Shown here: positions 1-10,475 of the stretch, in pieces
How positions within the stretch are numbered: position 1 is the stretch's first letter
Layout of the letters: every line of letters starts with the position of its first letter
Assembly (NCBI RefSeq): GCF_902167145.1
Contig: NC_050097.1
Span: 41,524,095-41,588,094 of the forward strand
Length of the DNA: 64,000 nt
DNA from: Zea mays
Taxonomy: Eukaryota; Streptophyta; Magnoliopsida; Poales; Poaceae
Direction: 5' to 3'
Made by a program: the position numbers and the translations under genes
Notes under the pieces: generated by a model
What the model saw: only the letters and a program-made list of their open reading frames with translations
Databases searched by the model: none
Told to the model about the DNA's origin: nothing

Positions 1-877
1 TTATAGTCACGGCTCAAAAACTAGCCGTTTGACCAAAAACCCCACTGAAAACCGGTTGAACCGCCCCCTAGGGCGGTTGAACCGCCCCCTGACAGGTCAG
101 CAGTCTGTCTGCCAGTCTGACTGCCAGACTGACTGGTAGACTGACCTGCAGGCGGGTCAGACAGGCCAGGACCGGTTGAACCGCCCCCTTAGGGTAGTTG
201 AACCGCCCCCTGACACCCCTGGTGACCTGACTGCCAGTCTGACTAGCAGACTGCAGATCAGAAGTCAGAGGGTCAGAGACCAGTTGAGCTGCCCCCCAGG
301 ACCAGTTCAGCTGGTCTAGACCAGAGAGTTTTGGAGAGAAAACCCCAGCTCAGCTGCCCTGGGGCAAGTTCAGCTGGGTATGGTCAGAGAGGTCCACAGC
401 TGAAGTTGAAGTTCAGCTGGAGTTGAAAGTTCAACTCAGCTGAAGTCAAGCTCAGCTGAAAAGCTCAGCTGCAGCTGAAGAAGCTCATCACAGCTGAAGT
501 TAAGTTCAGCTGGAAAGCTCAGCTGCAGTTGAAGAAGTTCAGCTGCTTTTCAGCAAGAACACTCTAGGTTTCTCAACCCAAACCATGGTCAGCCAAATAA
601 TGTTAAAGTGATTTTTGGTTTTCAAAAATAGCTTTTGAATTAGAGGACTTGAGCTATAGCAAACACCTGTACCTGTGCGGAAAAGAACAAGGAAGAATTA
701 CATCATGCAACACAAGATTTTACATAAATTTTTATACGTCCATTGCATGAAGTCCTTGGAGCTTCCTTAAGTTCCTGTTTCCTTCTAATCAAACACTGGG
801 AACAAAAACTGTTAGTACCCTTATTTGTTTTGTCATTAAATCACCAAAACCCTCACTTGGGGTTGATTGCACTTACA
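1..877 (-). mobile_element. LTR fragment of an LTR retrotransposon, cut by the window start
   Basis: On the minus strand a plausible LTR 5' end begins at 877 (TGTAAGTGCAATC) and is followed by a 'GGTTTTGGTGATTTAATGACAA' type stretch that I associate with grass LTR termini. Positions 1-560 are full of short palindromes such as CGGTTGAACCG and repeated CAGTCTGNCTGCCAGTCTGAC and CAGCTGAAGTTCAGCTG blocks. The right junction interrupts the antisense reading frame of the Zeon-like element, so this is the younger insertion; the candidate target duplication would start at 878 (ATTAT), but its partner lies outside the window. No coding sequence is visible. A Sirevirus-type LTR is possible because of the palindromes, but the family is not identified. 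Confidence 0.5.
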
Positions 878-1605
878 ATTATCTAGAGAAAAATGTTGAA
901 GAACTTTGCCAATCCAAAGAAAGGTGTTTCGAGAAATCCTTGGATTGCGTGAAAAAATTGAAAACTAGCTTCGCCAAAGTGGGTGCCTACTCTTCCGAAG
1001 AAAACTTCGTACGAGGCAACCCCGAAGGCGTTATTGAATGGATAAGTGGAGAAACCGAAGCCTTTGAAGAAATTTTGAGTGATCGGGGGATGTTTGTGCG
1101 TTTTCCGGTGCGCGAGGGATTTCACCCATCTTGGAGCAGGCCGGGTGTGATCACGTTAAGACCATGGCCCAGGCCGAAGTTGCCTTCTCCGTGGATGATA
1201 CAAAGGATCCTTCAGCTGAAGCAACCTTGATGGGCGGAAAATTTTACAATGATGTCTGGGTGAATGGTGGCCAGGAGATGGCCCATGAAATTATAAAAAA
1301 GAGTGAAAAAGACACCGATGACGCCCGAGCGGAAGCAAGACGAGCTGAATAGGCTGTAGAGCGCGAAAAACGTATAGGTATTATTTTTTTGGCTTTTTAG
1401 CTTTGGTACTTGCTTTGTGGCTTCGAATTAATCAATTTCTCCTACTTCAGCTAAACTACCTCCGCCGTCGGGACCGTACGATCCCCTAGCTGATCCAGAA
1501 ATGAAGGAAGCGCTGGACATCATAAACATGGCTGAATCCATTGTCGACGAAGTCGTCAACAAATTGCTGAACGAAGTTGCAGAGAAAGTCCTTAAAGAGG
1601 AATAG
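878..1605 (+). pseudogene. Antisense accessory ORF of the Zeon-like element, two exons, broken
   Basis: This reading frame is on the plus strand, opposite to gag. Frame 1 (about 889-1092) and a shifted frame (about 1093-1371) encode an acidic alpha-helical protein with the stretch SDRGMFCAFSGARGISPILE across the frameshift near 1090. An intron with GT at 1372 and AG at 1450 joins it to a second exon (1451-1605) ending with VNKLLNEVAEKVLKEE and TAG. The join keeps phase if exon 1 contributes one base to a proline codon. An in-frame TAG at 1350-1352 and the frameshift make it a pseudogene, and its 5' end is removed by the LTR at 877. Tat-lineage elements such as Grande are known to carry extra antisense ORFs; the function is unknown. 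Confidence 0.6.
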
Positions 1606-2096
1606 ATTTTATTGTAATAAACATTTTGAAAAGCTTGATGTATATAACAAATGAAGGAAGAATAGGTTTCTTCTGTAACAAAACTATGTAATATTTGGAG
1701 TGTGTAATGTTGAATTGAATATGTAAATTATTGCAGTTTATTTCTTTGCGATGCATGAAATTTACACACATACCGTTTTTGAGCCTTCGGCGAAAAAACA
1801 CCTTCCCTTCTTTTCATGTGTCGTAAAGAAAAAAGATCCATTCTTCGTAAAGAGAGAGATCCCCTCTTGTGACAAGGCTGATAAAACTGTATTTCCTGAA
1901 GCTTACTTCGTGCCTTAGCACATTTTCATTTTGACGAAGCATTTGCCGAAGATTGGCTTCGTATTTGATTCTTGTGCCATTGATGCAATATGATGTATGA
2001 TGTAATGTTATGTGAAATGATGTGATGGTATGATGCAAAATGATGAGAATGCCGAAGACACACACCCACACGCCCACATTGGAACACACAAGCTCT

Positions 2097-2530
2097 GCAT
2101 CCCCTTAGGAACGACTTTTGAGCTTCTTCACCTTCTATTTTGGTGATATAAGTTATGCATCCCCTTAGGAACGTCTTTTGAACTTCTTCGCCTTCTATTT
2201 CGGCGGTATAAGTTTTGCATCCCCTTAGGAACGACTTTCGAACTTCTTCGCCTTATATTTCGGCGGTATTTGGCTCTGCATTCCCTTTGGAACGACTTTT
2301 GAGTAGAAAACTTACGTTGTGCTCCCTTAGGAACGACTTTTTGTAGCTTCGGCAATTTTGGCTCTGCATTCCCTTAGGAACGACTTTTGAGCATAAAACT
2401 TACGCTGCGCTCCCTTAGGAACGACTTTTTGTAGTTTCGGCAAATTTGGCTCTGCATTCCCTTAGGAACGACTTTTTGTAGCTTCGGCAATTTTGGCTCT
2501 GCATTCCCTTAGAAACGACTTTTGAGCTTC
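2097..2530. repeat. Tandem repeat block inside the Zeon-like element
   Basis: Nine copies of a CCCTTAGGAACGACTTTT core occur between 2104 and 2521. The first three form 60-bp units (starts near 2099, 2159, 2219); the rest are shorter units of about 40-48 bp alternating with CTTCGGCAATTTTGGCTCTG spacers. The block lies between gag and the antisense ORF. Short open frames across it are low-complexity shadows. The stretches 1606-2096 and 2531-2690 show no gene; they are AT-rich internal sequence of the element. Confidence 0.85.
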
Positions 2531-2690
2531 GTAAATCTATGAAGAAGATATATTTCATTCTGATAGAAGCAAAATCATTACAAGAAATTAAAACTAAGTT
2601 TTCATTGCTTGTTCCTTATTCAAAAAGCAAAATAATTCAAAAAACAAAAATAGACTAGAAAATAGAAGTATTTCAGAAGCAGGATATTGC

Positions 2691-4133
2691 TTAGTATATG
2701 TGCTTTGATTCTAGTTTAGTACTATTGACTGTACGAGCTTCGGACTCTTCCCTGAAGTCACGTTGTTGTTGGGAGTGTTGGCGCCCTTCTGGCTGCTGGC
2801 TTCGGGAATAAGTAGGTTGCAGTAGTGGTGGCGGTGGGAGCTGAGGCCAAGAAGCTTGTGAATGGCTTGCTGAAGCAACAGAAGCTGCAGGTTGGTTGCC
2901 CACATATTCTGGCATATAGGGAGAGTGGCACGAAGCAGTATGTAGGACTTGTTTCGGCTGATTCTACCGAGCTTCTGCTTCGGCAATCTCTTTTTGCTTC
3001 AGAATAGTAATCTGGCACGTTCTTGTAGTGTGGCCTTTGTCCTCACCACAGAATAAGCAATAAATTTTTCTAGGCTGATCCCCATATCTTCCTCTGAAGC
3101 CCCTGCCGCCTCTGCCCCTTGGAGATGGTGGCCTGAAGGAGCTTTGTTGCTGTCCCGAAGACTGTGAGGTGTGCTGTGGCCTCTGAAGCTGGCTTCCTTT
3201 GTCATCATTCTGGCTAGAGCTGTGAATTGATCTGACATGCCTATGGTGGATTCTCTCTCCGAAGCCCCTAGTCATCTCAGAAAATCTGTAAGCTTCCTCC
3301 CTTCTTTGTCGGAAGTCATTGTCAGCCCGGATGTACTCATCCATTTTCTGTAGCAGCTTCTCCAGAGTTTGTGGGGGTTTCCTGGCAAAGTATTGGGTCG
3401 TAGGTCCTGGCCGAAGACCCTTTATCATAGCCTCAATGACAATTTCATTGGGCACTGTGGGCGCTTGTGCTCTCAGTCGCAAGAACCTTCGGACATACGC
3501 CTGAAGGTATTCCTCATGGTCCTGTGTGCACTGGAACAAGGCCTGAGCTGTGACTGGCTTCGTCTGAAAGCCTTGAAAACTGGTGACCAGCATGTCCTTG
3601 AGCTTCTGCCATGACGTGATTGTCCCTGGCCAAAGAGAAGAGTACCATGTTTGGGCCACATTTCGGACTGCCATGACGAAGGACTTTGTCATGACAGCTG
3701 TGTTGCCTCCATATGAGGATATTGTTGCCTCATAGCTCATCAAGAATTGCTTTGGGTCTGAATGCCCATCGTACATGGGTAGCTGAGGTGGCTTGTATGA
3801 TTGTGGCCATGGGATAGCCTGCAATTCTGCTGCCAGAGGAGAAGCATCATCAAAGGTAAAGTTACCATGATTAAAATCATCGTACCATTCTTCTTCGTTA
3901 AATGAGCTCTCTTGACGAAGCTCCCTGTGTTGGGGCCTTAGGTCATGGTCATCTTGAGTAAGATGACGCACTTTCTCAGTAGCTTCGTCGATCTTCTTCT
4001 GAAGGTCTGACAGCCGAGTCATCTTCTCCTTTTTCCTTTGCACCTGCTGGTGAATGATTTCTAGGTCCCTGATCTTCTGGTCCAACTCCTCCTCCTGAAG
4101 TGTTGGACTGGTGGCCTTTCTCTTTTGGCTCAT
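2691..4133 (-). pseudogene. gag: Gag polyprotein of the Zeon-like element, one in-frame stop
   Basis: The frame opens at ATG 4133 (MSQKRKATSPTLQEEE) and runs 389 residues to TAG at 2964-2966. The same frame then continues 91 codons to a stop at 2691. It holds an N-terminal coiled coil (about residues 15-60), a retrotransposon Gag domain (about 110-270; motif VRRFLRLRAQAP), an Arg/Gly/Ser-rich linker and a zinc knuckle CLFCGEDKGHTTRTC (C-X2-C-X4-H-X4-C) near residue 365. Gag would form the cytoplasmic virus-like particle and bind element RNA. The TAG follows ...EAEAR and precedes NQPKQ; a glutamine codon CAG mutated to TAG is the simplest reading. No protease follows. Confidence 0.8.
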
Positions 4134-4265
4134 GGCCTCTCGGAGAGAGAGAGTGTCCTAGTTTGTGTCCAGTGGCTGCAGTGCAGCCCCTGGCGCTGTT
4201 ATCTTCTTCGGCGGTATGACGAAGGTTGATGCTTTGCCGAAGGTTGTGGAAGTGAGTACACCAGA

Positions 4266-4276
4266 GGTGGGCGCCA
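4266..4276 (-). other. Primer-binding site of the Zeon-like element
   Basis: Directly inside the LTR edge at 4278, the minus strand reads TT then TGGCGCCCACC, the usual TGGCGCC-type minus-strand primer site of Tat elements. Its position fixes 4278-4947 as the 5' LTR and the element orientation as minus. Confidence 0.7.
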
Positions 4277-4277
4277 A

Positions 4278-4947
4278 TGTTGGGGACTTGTTCTCAAATG
4301 CTATGAATTAAGAACAAGGCAACACAAAAGAGGTTAATGGTTAATGCCCTTCGTCCTTCGAAGCATTATTTCCCTTAGGATATAACGATCTACGGACGAA
4401 TGTCATGAAGGACGTACCTTCATCGTCACAGTATATGTTAATGAAAGAAGAAGCATATGAAACATGAGAAATAACATGAATAATCATATGACATCATTAA
4501 TATATCTTTATTATATCATCATGGATGAATAAGAACAATATTGAATTACATTTGTACCTTCGGCTTGACAGAAGGCAAAAGTCCAAGCGTGACGCACGAG
4601 TGAATACCAATCAGCGTGAACAGTACGGGGGTACTGTTCATCTATTTATAGGCATAGGGCGCAACCTGTGTAAAATTAGATTCATGCCCTTTATGTTTAT
4701 TATTGACTTAAGGACAACCTATCGAGGACTAGATAGCATTTTCCTCCTTAAGTCGGTTCCTTTTTCTGCTACTGAGCCGAAGCTTCCTTGCGCGTAGCTT
4801 CGTATCTGGTTCAACCTTCGTCCAACCATGCTCCTTATATTGTGTACAGCTTCATTCTGAATCCAAAGTTTTCTGTACATATATTACACTTGGTAAACAT
4901 TATTAATCATGTTTTTGAGGACCTTCGAAAGACGAAGGCCCCCAACA
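4278..4947 (-). repeat. 5' LTR of the Zeon-like element
   Basis: On the plus strand the 670-bp LTR runs from TGTTGGGGACTTG to AAGGCCCCCAACA, so it has TG...CA ends. On the minus strand a TATAAATA box lies at 4650-4643, followed at once by a perfect 9-bp stem-loop (4618-4639). It is the same length and family as the solo LTR 9802-10475. Host sequence starts at 4948 (AGCGT would be the target duplication; the partner is outside the window). The LTR edge is about 305 bp upstream of the TATA box of the HMA gene, facing away from it. Confidence 0.85.
4618..4650 (-). promoter_or_regulatory. LTR TATA box with adjacent stem-loop
   Basis: Read on the minus strand: TATAAATA (4650-4643), three bases, then GAACAGTAC-CCCC-GTACTGTTC (4639-4618), a perfect 9-bp inverted repeat. 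The same arrangement, with another loop, is kept in the solo LTR (10143-10175). Placed 4-25 bp after the TATA box, the hairpin lies around the expected transcription start. Confidence 0.65.
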
Positions 4948-5253
4948 AGCGTCGTCTGCACTGCCTTTATCATCTAAAGAGGTTCTAATGATGACACCTA
5001 ATAACTCGGATCTATCATTAGATTAAGTATCCCATACTTAATTATGACTTAAATTCGTGACGACATTTTATATTAGTACAGTACTTGTTTTCGATCAGGA
5101 ACGAACAGACTCGTCTCTGACTCGAAGCTCGGTAGGTGATGACTGATGACAACATACGCGTACAACCAGGGTCGTCGTGGTCGCCGTCGTCGTGTTACCT
5201 GGAAGGATCACCCGCGCCTTCACCTGCTGCCTGGTGTCTGTTGCCCGCCCGTC
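4948..5253. other. Host flank upstream of the HMA gene
   Basis: About 300 bp of single-copy-looking sequence lies between the Zeon-like LTR and the TATA box. I see no gene or transposon terminus in it. It is the only proximal promoter sequence left between the retrotransposon and the gene. Confidence 0.5.
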
Positions 5254-5260
5254 TATAAAT
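5254..5260 (+). promoter_or_regulatory. TATA box of the HMA gene
   Basis: TATAAAT lies 175 bp upstream of the chosen ATG (5435), in a GC-rich plant promoter context. A start near 5285-5290 would give a 5' leader of about 150 nt. Confidence 0.6.
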
Positions 5261-5434
5261 GTTTGCTGCTGCAGTTGCTCCTCCATCACAAGCCAGCTGC
5301 CGGCTGCACCTGCACAGCGCATCGAACCCATCGGCACCCGGCGCGACGGCCATCGTCCCGTCCGTTCATTCCCTACTGCTCAGACCTGTCGTTCGCCACA
5401 ACATCTGCTGGTCCTAATCCCCAGCGGCAGCGCG

Positions 5435-5907
5435 ATGAAGGTAACTTACTGTCCGACGGAACAGCCGTCGTCTGCTGAACAACCAACCTTTCATTCAGCT
5501 CCTCGAAATCGCTTTACGTTATTACGTACCTGCATGCGGCTCATCATCATCTATCCATCTCGTCGCTGCAGCAAAAGATCGTGATCAAGGTGTGCATGCC
5601 ATGCGACAAGTGCCGGTCCAAGGCCATGGGGCTGGCCGCCAAAGCAGGGGCGAACAAGATGGGGATCACCGGCGACGGCAGGGACCAGCTGGAGGTGGAG
5701 GGCGACGACATCGACACCGTCTGCCTCGTCAACTGCCTGCGCAAGAAGGTCGGCCGCGCCGACATCGTCAAGGTGGAGGAGGTGAAGCCCGCGGAGAAGA
5801 AGCCGCCCGAGGAGAAGGAGAAGGAGAAGCCCGCCGAGGCCGTGCCGCTGCCCTACTGCTGGTACCCCAATCCCAATTACTACCACTACTACCACTACCA
5901 GTGGTAG
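5435..5907 (+). CDS. Heavy-metal-associated (HMA) domain protein, HPP type, two exons
   Basis: Exon 1 is only 5435-5440 (ATG AAG), the intron is 5441-5571 (GTAACT...GCTGCAG), and exon 2 is 5572-5907; together they encode 113 residues. The N-terminus MKQKIVIKV followed by MPCDKC (the MxCxxC metal-binding core) begins a beta-alpha-beta-beta-alpha-beta HMA fold of about 70 residues. A Lys/Glu/Pro-rich linker (KPAEKKPPEEKEKEKP) and an aromatic tail (NPNYYHYYHYQW) follow. The tiny first exon splitting after MK is typical of grass HPP/HIPP genes. The protein ends in QW-stop with no CaaX box, so it should not be isoprenylated (HPP rather than HIPP). Rice relatives bind metals and some are targets of blast-fungus AVR-Pik effectors; a similar role here is inference. 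No frameshift or stop is present, so it may be functional. Confidence 0.85.
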
Positions 5908-6179
5908 CTAGCGGTGCTGGTGACCAGCTAAGTTGTTCATGCTTGTTAGTAACAACCGTTTTGAAGGATTGGTAGCTGCCCATTCAGTTTCAGTCGCCCT
6001 AATAGAAACTGTTCTGCTGTGGCCTCATCAGTAATTGTATTTGCAACTATTTTTCGGCAGAGGATAGTGTTCTAGCCGTTTGCAACTATCATGATTAAGC
6101 TAAAACGTAAAGAATGTTCAATACCTAAATTATGACCTCACCATTGATTCTCAGAGAACCAGTCAGTGTTTGCTGGAGT
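5908..6179. other. 3' flank of the HMA gene
   Basis: This is AT-rich sequence after the HMA stop codon, with candidate weak polyadenylation words around 6030-6060 (TAATTGTATTTGC). No further gene or repeat boundary is visible. Confidence 0.4.
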
Positions 6180-6515
6180 CGTCGCTAGCTGACTTCTGAC
6201 GTGAGAGGGCTGGTGACAGGAAGAATGAGTCAGCAAAAGGTCCAAGGTGTTAGCAATACGAGTGAACGAGTGGCATGTCGTTCGTCACAAATTAAAAGAA
6301 GGCAGTGCTGGATAAGTAGACGACACGAGATCAGAGACGTGGGATTTGAAAATGACGCACGCACTAGCATCTTTTGCATGTACCTGTACCGTTGATGCAT
6401 CAGGTCAGGTGGAAATAATGCATTTACAATTGGATTACTTCTAAACGAACATTTATGGGAGCGAGAGCGACCGTTGACTCGTGCATTCACATCGTTCTCA
6501 CGCATCTTTTATGCT
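6180..6515. repeat. Dispersed direct duplicate X, first copy
   Basis: This segment is clearly related, in the same orientation, to 10852-11175. Shared words include CAAAAGGTCCA, GATCAGAGACGTGG, CTTTTGCA.GTACCTGTACC and GAACATTTATGGGAG. Similarity is moderate with many indels, so the duplication is old. No coding frame is conserved between copies. The stretch 6516-6814 that follows is AT-rich and holds nothing I recognise. Confidence 0.7.
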
Positions 6516-6814
6516 CGTTCAGGCTAGGACCAGAGTTTTACATCCCACATAGAGCGATTTATACTATACTACTATATAATTCAACAGTTTAAACTTTACA
6601 AAACCCATCAAACTAAATCATCCTCACACACAACATTCACTAAATCTACCAAACAAATTACATTCAGACTTAACACACTATCAAAAATAGCGGTTTTGAT
6701 CGTTAGATAACACCTTATTCCTTACTCAAATTCAATCGATAATATTATATATATCATTCATCATCTTTTCCTCTCTCCTGCGTCGACTCACTCCTCCCTC
6801 TCCCCCTCACATGT

Positions 6815-8068
6815 GTCCCCGTCGCCCCCTCTCCCTCACTCACACACCCATCACCTGTGTCCCCGCCACCCCCTCTCCCTCACTCACGCCGCTGCCGTCG
6901 CCATTAACCTCTTCCCTCCCCTCTTCAGCATTGTAACGTTAACACGTATATATGCTAGTATCCTAAAATAGCAAATGACTGGTTAGCGTCAGATAATAGC
7001 TAAGTTGTACATTAAAAAATAACTAAACACTTCTCAAACAGCTACAACGGAGATTAAAAACCTTAGGGCTACTTTGGGATTGAGGTGGAAACGAACTAAT
7101 TTTCTCTTCAATCCCCTTCAATTTCGAAGGGGATTTGAGTTTCCAAACTAGCCTTTAGTAGGCTAGATATCGCTTTCATCCAAAAAAAGGTTATCAGTTT
7201 TTTTTTCTAGACATATCTATCCGCACCAACAAAGATACGATAAGCACGTCATGACTCCTGAGCCAATTGCCCGCAGAAAGCATAGTACACCTCGAAATTA
7301 TTTGTTACCTATGAGCTTCGTGGAAATAGCAACAGAAAGAGAAAGGTTACCTTTATTACCCGGAGCTTGCCTCGTCTTGAGCTTGCCTAGTCTTTGCGCT
7401 GTGAAAGTAAACTTGTTTTTTCTCGCTGGCCAACACTGACAGCCTGGCTAATGGTCTCATCCTCCACGTCACTACGGAGCATCCAAATCAGCATAGATTC
7501 CAGACTATGACACTACCGACTAACCGACCACACTATTGACCGTGCATCAATCATTCTCATCTCTTATTTAACATATCGTTCCAGTGAGTAGTCTTTATCG
7601 TCAGTCTACAACCACCTTATTAACATCATATCAGCTTTCCTTTTACACACTTATTTGAAAAGAAAAAACTAGAGTTTTGTTTGAAAAAACATCGATCAGA
7701 TAATTAAGAAAAATACATAATTCAAATAAACTAAATAAAATGCAAAAAATACATAGTTTCTTAAAAAACTAAAACTACTTATCATCATTATCGTCCTTAT
7801 AGAGCTTGTTCACTATGCTCTTCTTCTCGACAGAGGACTCGCTCATACTCGTTGACGGTCCCATACCTTTGCCTTACGCTCTTAACCTATCACGGTCAAT
7901 AAGGCATGTCGGTTCAACACTATCCGGTGATGCGAAATTATAATCGGCCTCAACTTTGAGATGAGATCATTTGCTCGTATCACTGGACACGCGCACATGC
8001 ACCACTTGTTCCGATAATGAAGAGCACGCCAAAAAATGATACCACTTGATTTTTTTTTAATTTATGAA
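6815..8068. repeat. Tandem duplication unit Y, copy A
   Basis: This copy starts in CT-rich sequence (CACATGTGTCCCCGTCGCC), passes CTAAAATAGCAAATG and CATAGTACACCTCGAAATTA, and ends at GATACCACTTGATTTTTTTT. It matches 8077-10608 in order and orientation once the insertions in copy B are removed. Copy A has its own 89-bp MITE (7066-7154) absent from B, and a small internal duplication of a GAGCTTGCCT..TCTTG segment near 7361-7395. No ORF is conserved in both copies, so I see no gene here. Confidence 0.8.
7066..7154. mobile_element. Tourist-like MITE (PIF/Harbinger type)
   Basis: This 89-bp insertion begins GGGCTACTTTGGGA and ends TTTCCAAACTAGCCT, giving imperfect terminal inverted repeats. TTA lies on both sides (7063-7065 and 7155-7157). 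The sister copy of the tandem duplication reads straight through at 8319-8330 (AAAACCTTTGTAGGC) without it, an empty site supporting recent insertion. It has no coding capacity; transposition would need a Harbinger transposase in trans. Confidence 0.7.
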
Positions 8069-8423
8069 GAGCACTTGTGTCCCCGCCGTCCCCTCTCCCT
8101 CACGCACCCCTCACATGTGTCCCCGCCACCTCCTCTCTCTCACATCACTGCCGTCGTCATTAACCTCTTCCTTCCTTCTTCAGCATTGTAGCGCTAACAT
8201 GTGTATATGCTAGCATTCTAAAATAGCAAATGGCTGGTTAGCGTAAGATAACAGCTAAGTTGTACATTAAAAATAACTAAACACTTCTCAAACAGCTACA
8301 ACCGGAGATTAAAAACCTTTGTAGGCTAGATATCGCTTTTATCCACGAAAAGGTTATCAGCTTTTTTTCTAGACATATCTATCCGCACCAATAAAGATAC
8401 GTAAGCACGTCATGACTCCTGAG

Positions 8424-9128
8424 TAGGGATGGCAGTTGGACCCGTGGGTATGGATACCCGCGGGTTTCGTACCCACCGGATATGGATACGGGTACAAAAA
8501 CTCACCCGTGGGTCCTATCGGGTCGGATACCCGAAATACATCGGGTCGGGTATGGGTAAAATACTTTACCCACGGGTATCCAGTGGATACCCGAAATATC
8601 AATATACCTCTTTAAATATGCTACATCCACAAAAATGTGCTACATTCACTAGAAAAACTCACTCGCATGTGTTGTTGATTAATGAATATTAATTTGTGTT
8701 GTGTTAACAGTCAACTGTAATGTAATCGAGACCAATGAGACATTGACAATGTTATAAATGTCAACTGTCATGAACTCATTAAGCTTTTATTCTCTGTACT
8801 CAAATTTAAATTTATTGGATGTGATAATTATGAGTTGAAATATTGTATCGACATGTAGCCAAATATAGTCATTCTCGTGTTGCATTGGTGCTTAGATGTA
8901 AACTAAACTATTTTATGCATTTATTATAACACTGACCGAATGTTATTTAGTCTACAATAACATATCCACTGGATACCCGATCCCCGGTGGATACCCGATG
9001 GGCATGGGTACGGGTACAGTTTCTCGCCCGATTGGCTTGGTGGGTATGGATATTTGTAGAAGTCTCGGGTGTAATTTCGGGTCAGGTATTATTATACCCG
9101 AACAAAACCCGACCCGCTGACATCCCTA
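8424..9128. mobile_element. Non-autonomous hAT element, 705 bp
   Basis: The element begins TAGGGATGGCAG and ends CTGACATCCCTA, near-perfect terminal inverted repeats of hAT type. It is flanked by an exact 8-bp target duplication CTCCTGAG (8416-8423, 9129-9136). Subterminal sequence at both ends is rich in GGATACCCG/CGGGTATCC words, likely transposase-binding repeats. It encodes no transposase; the open frames crossing it run through these repeats and are not genes. An empty site exists in the paralogous copy near 7253. Confidence 0.9.
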
Positions 9129-9801
9129 CTCCTGAGCCAACTGCCTGCAGAAAGCATAGTACACCTCGAAATTATTTGTTACCTATGATCTTCGTGGAAA
9201 TAGCAACTGAAAGAGAAAGGTTACCTTTATTACCCGGAGCTTGCCTGGTCTTGCGCTGTGAAAGTAAAATTGTTTTTTTTTTCTCGCTGGCCAACACTGA
9301 CAGCCTGGCTGAGAGTCTCATCCTCCACGTCACTACGGAGCATCCAAATCAGCATAGATTACAGACTATGACGTTGATTACATCAGCTACCGATCACACT
9401 ATTGACAGTGCATCAATCATCATCATCTCTTATTTAACATATCATTCCATCGTATAGTCTTTATCGTTAGCCTACAACCACCTTAACGCCACGTCGCTTT
9501 CTTTTACAAACTCATTTGAAACGAAAAAATAGTGTTTTGTTTGAAAAAACATCGAACACATAATTAAGAAAAAAAATACATAATTCAAATAAAGTAAATA
9601 AAATGTAACAAATATATAGTTTCTTAAAAAACTAAAACTACCCATCATCATTATCATCCTTATAGAGCTTGTTCACTATGATCTTCTTCCCGACAGGGGA
9701 CTCGCTAATACTCGTTGACGGTCCCATACTTTTGCCTTACGCTCTTGACCTATCGCGGTCAATAGGACATGTCGGTTCGACACCATCCGGTGATGCGAAA
9801 C

Positions 9802-10475
9802 TGTTGAGACTTGTTCTCAAATGCTATGAATTAAGAAAAAGGCAACACAGAAAGAAGTTAATGGTTAATGTCCTTCGTCCCTCGAGGCATTATTTCCCTT
9901 AGAATATAATGATCTTCGGACGAAGGTCATGAAGGACTTACCTTCATCATCACAGTTTACATTGATAAAAGAAGAAGCATATGAAACATGAAAAAATAAC
10001 ATGAATAATCACATAACATTATATACATATCTTTATTATATAATCATGGAGAAATAAGAACAATATCGAATTACATTGGTACCTTCGGCTCGACAGAAGG
10101 TGTAAGTACAAGCGTGACGCATGAGCGAGTACAAATCAGCGTGAACAGTACATGGGTACTGTTCATCTATTTATAGGCATAGGACGCAGCCTGTGTAAAA
10201 TTACATTCATGTCCTTCATATTTAATATTAACTTAAGAACAATTTGTTGAGAACTAAATAGTTTTTTCCTCCTTAAGTCGGTTCCTTTTTCTGCTATTGA
10301 GCCGAAGCTCCTTTGCGTACAGCTTCGGCACTGGTTCGATCCTTTGTTCTGACCCTGCTTTCCATATTGTATATAGCTTCATCTTATGTTCGAAAGTTTC
10401 TGCACATATATTATGATCTGGGAGACATTGTTAGTCATGTTTTTGAGGACCTTCGGAAGACGAAGGCCCCCAACA
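9802..10475 (-). mobile_element. Solo LTR of the Zeon/Cinful-like family
   Basis: This 674-bp LTR (TGTTGAGACTTGTTC ... GGCCCCCAACA on the plus strand) is a close relative of 4278-4947 and is flanked by an exact 5-bp target duplication GAAAC (9797-9801 and 10476-10480). No internal sequence remains, the expected product of LTR-LTR recombination. The minus-strand TATA box (10175-10168) and the following hairpin (10164-10143) are kept. Orientation is minus, as for the upstream full element. Confidence 0.92.

Larger units (their letters stand above)
878..4947 (-). mobile_element. Zeon/Cinful-like Ty3/gypsy (Tat lineage) element, partial
   Basis: This is the 5' part of a minus-strand LTR retrotransposon: 5' LTR 4278-4947, primer-binding site at 4266-4276, gag 2691-4133, a tandem-repeat block, then an antisense two-exon ORF before the nested LTR that starts at 877. 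No protease, reverse transcriptase or integrase is visible between gag and the antisense ORF, so the copy looks non-autonomous (gag only), as described for maize Zeon elements. Repeated CTTCG words and the LTR sequence (TGTTGGGGACTTGTTCTC start) fit the Cinful-Zeon family as I remember it; I could not check this. The same LTR family recurs as a solo LTR at 9802-10475. The 3' LTR lies outside the window. Confidence 0.7.

Noticed and set aside
883..1125. 80-codon minus-strand frame
   Set aside because: It is antisense to the better supported spliced ORF on the plus strand and has no recognisable domain.
8987..9457. 156-codon frame crossing 9128
   Set aside because: It spans the 3' boundary of the hAT element and its target duplication, so it is a chance frame created by insertion.
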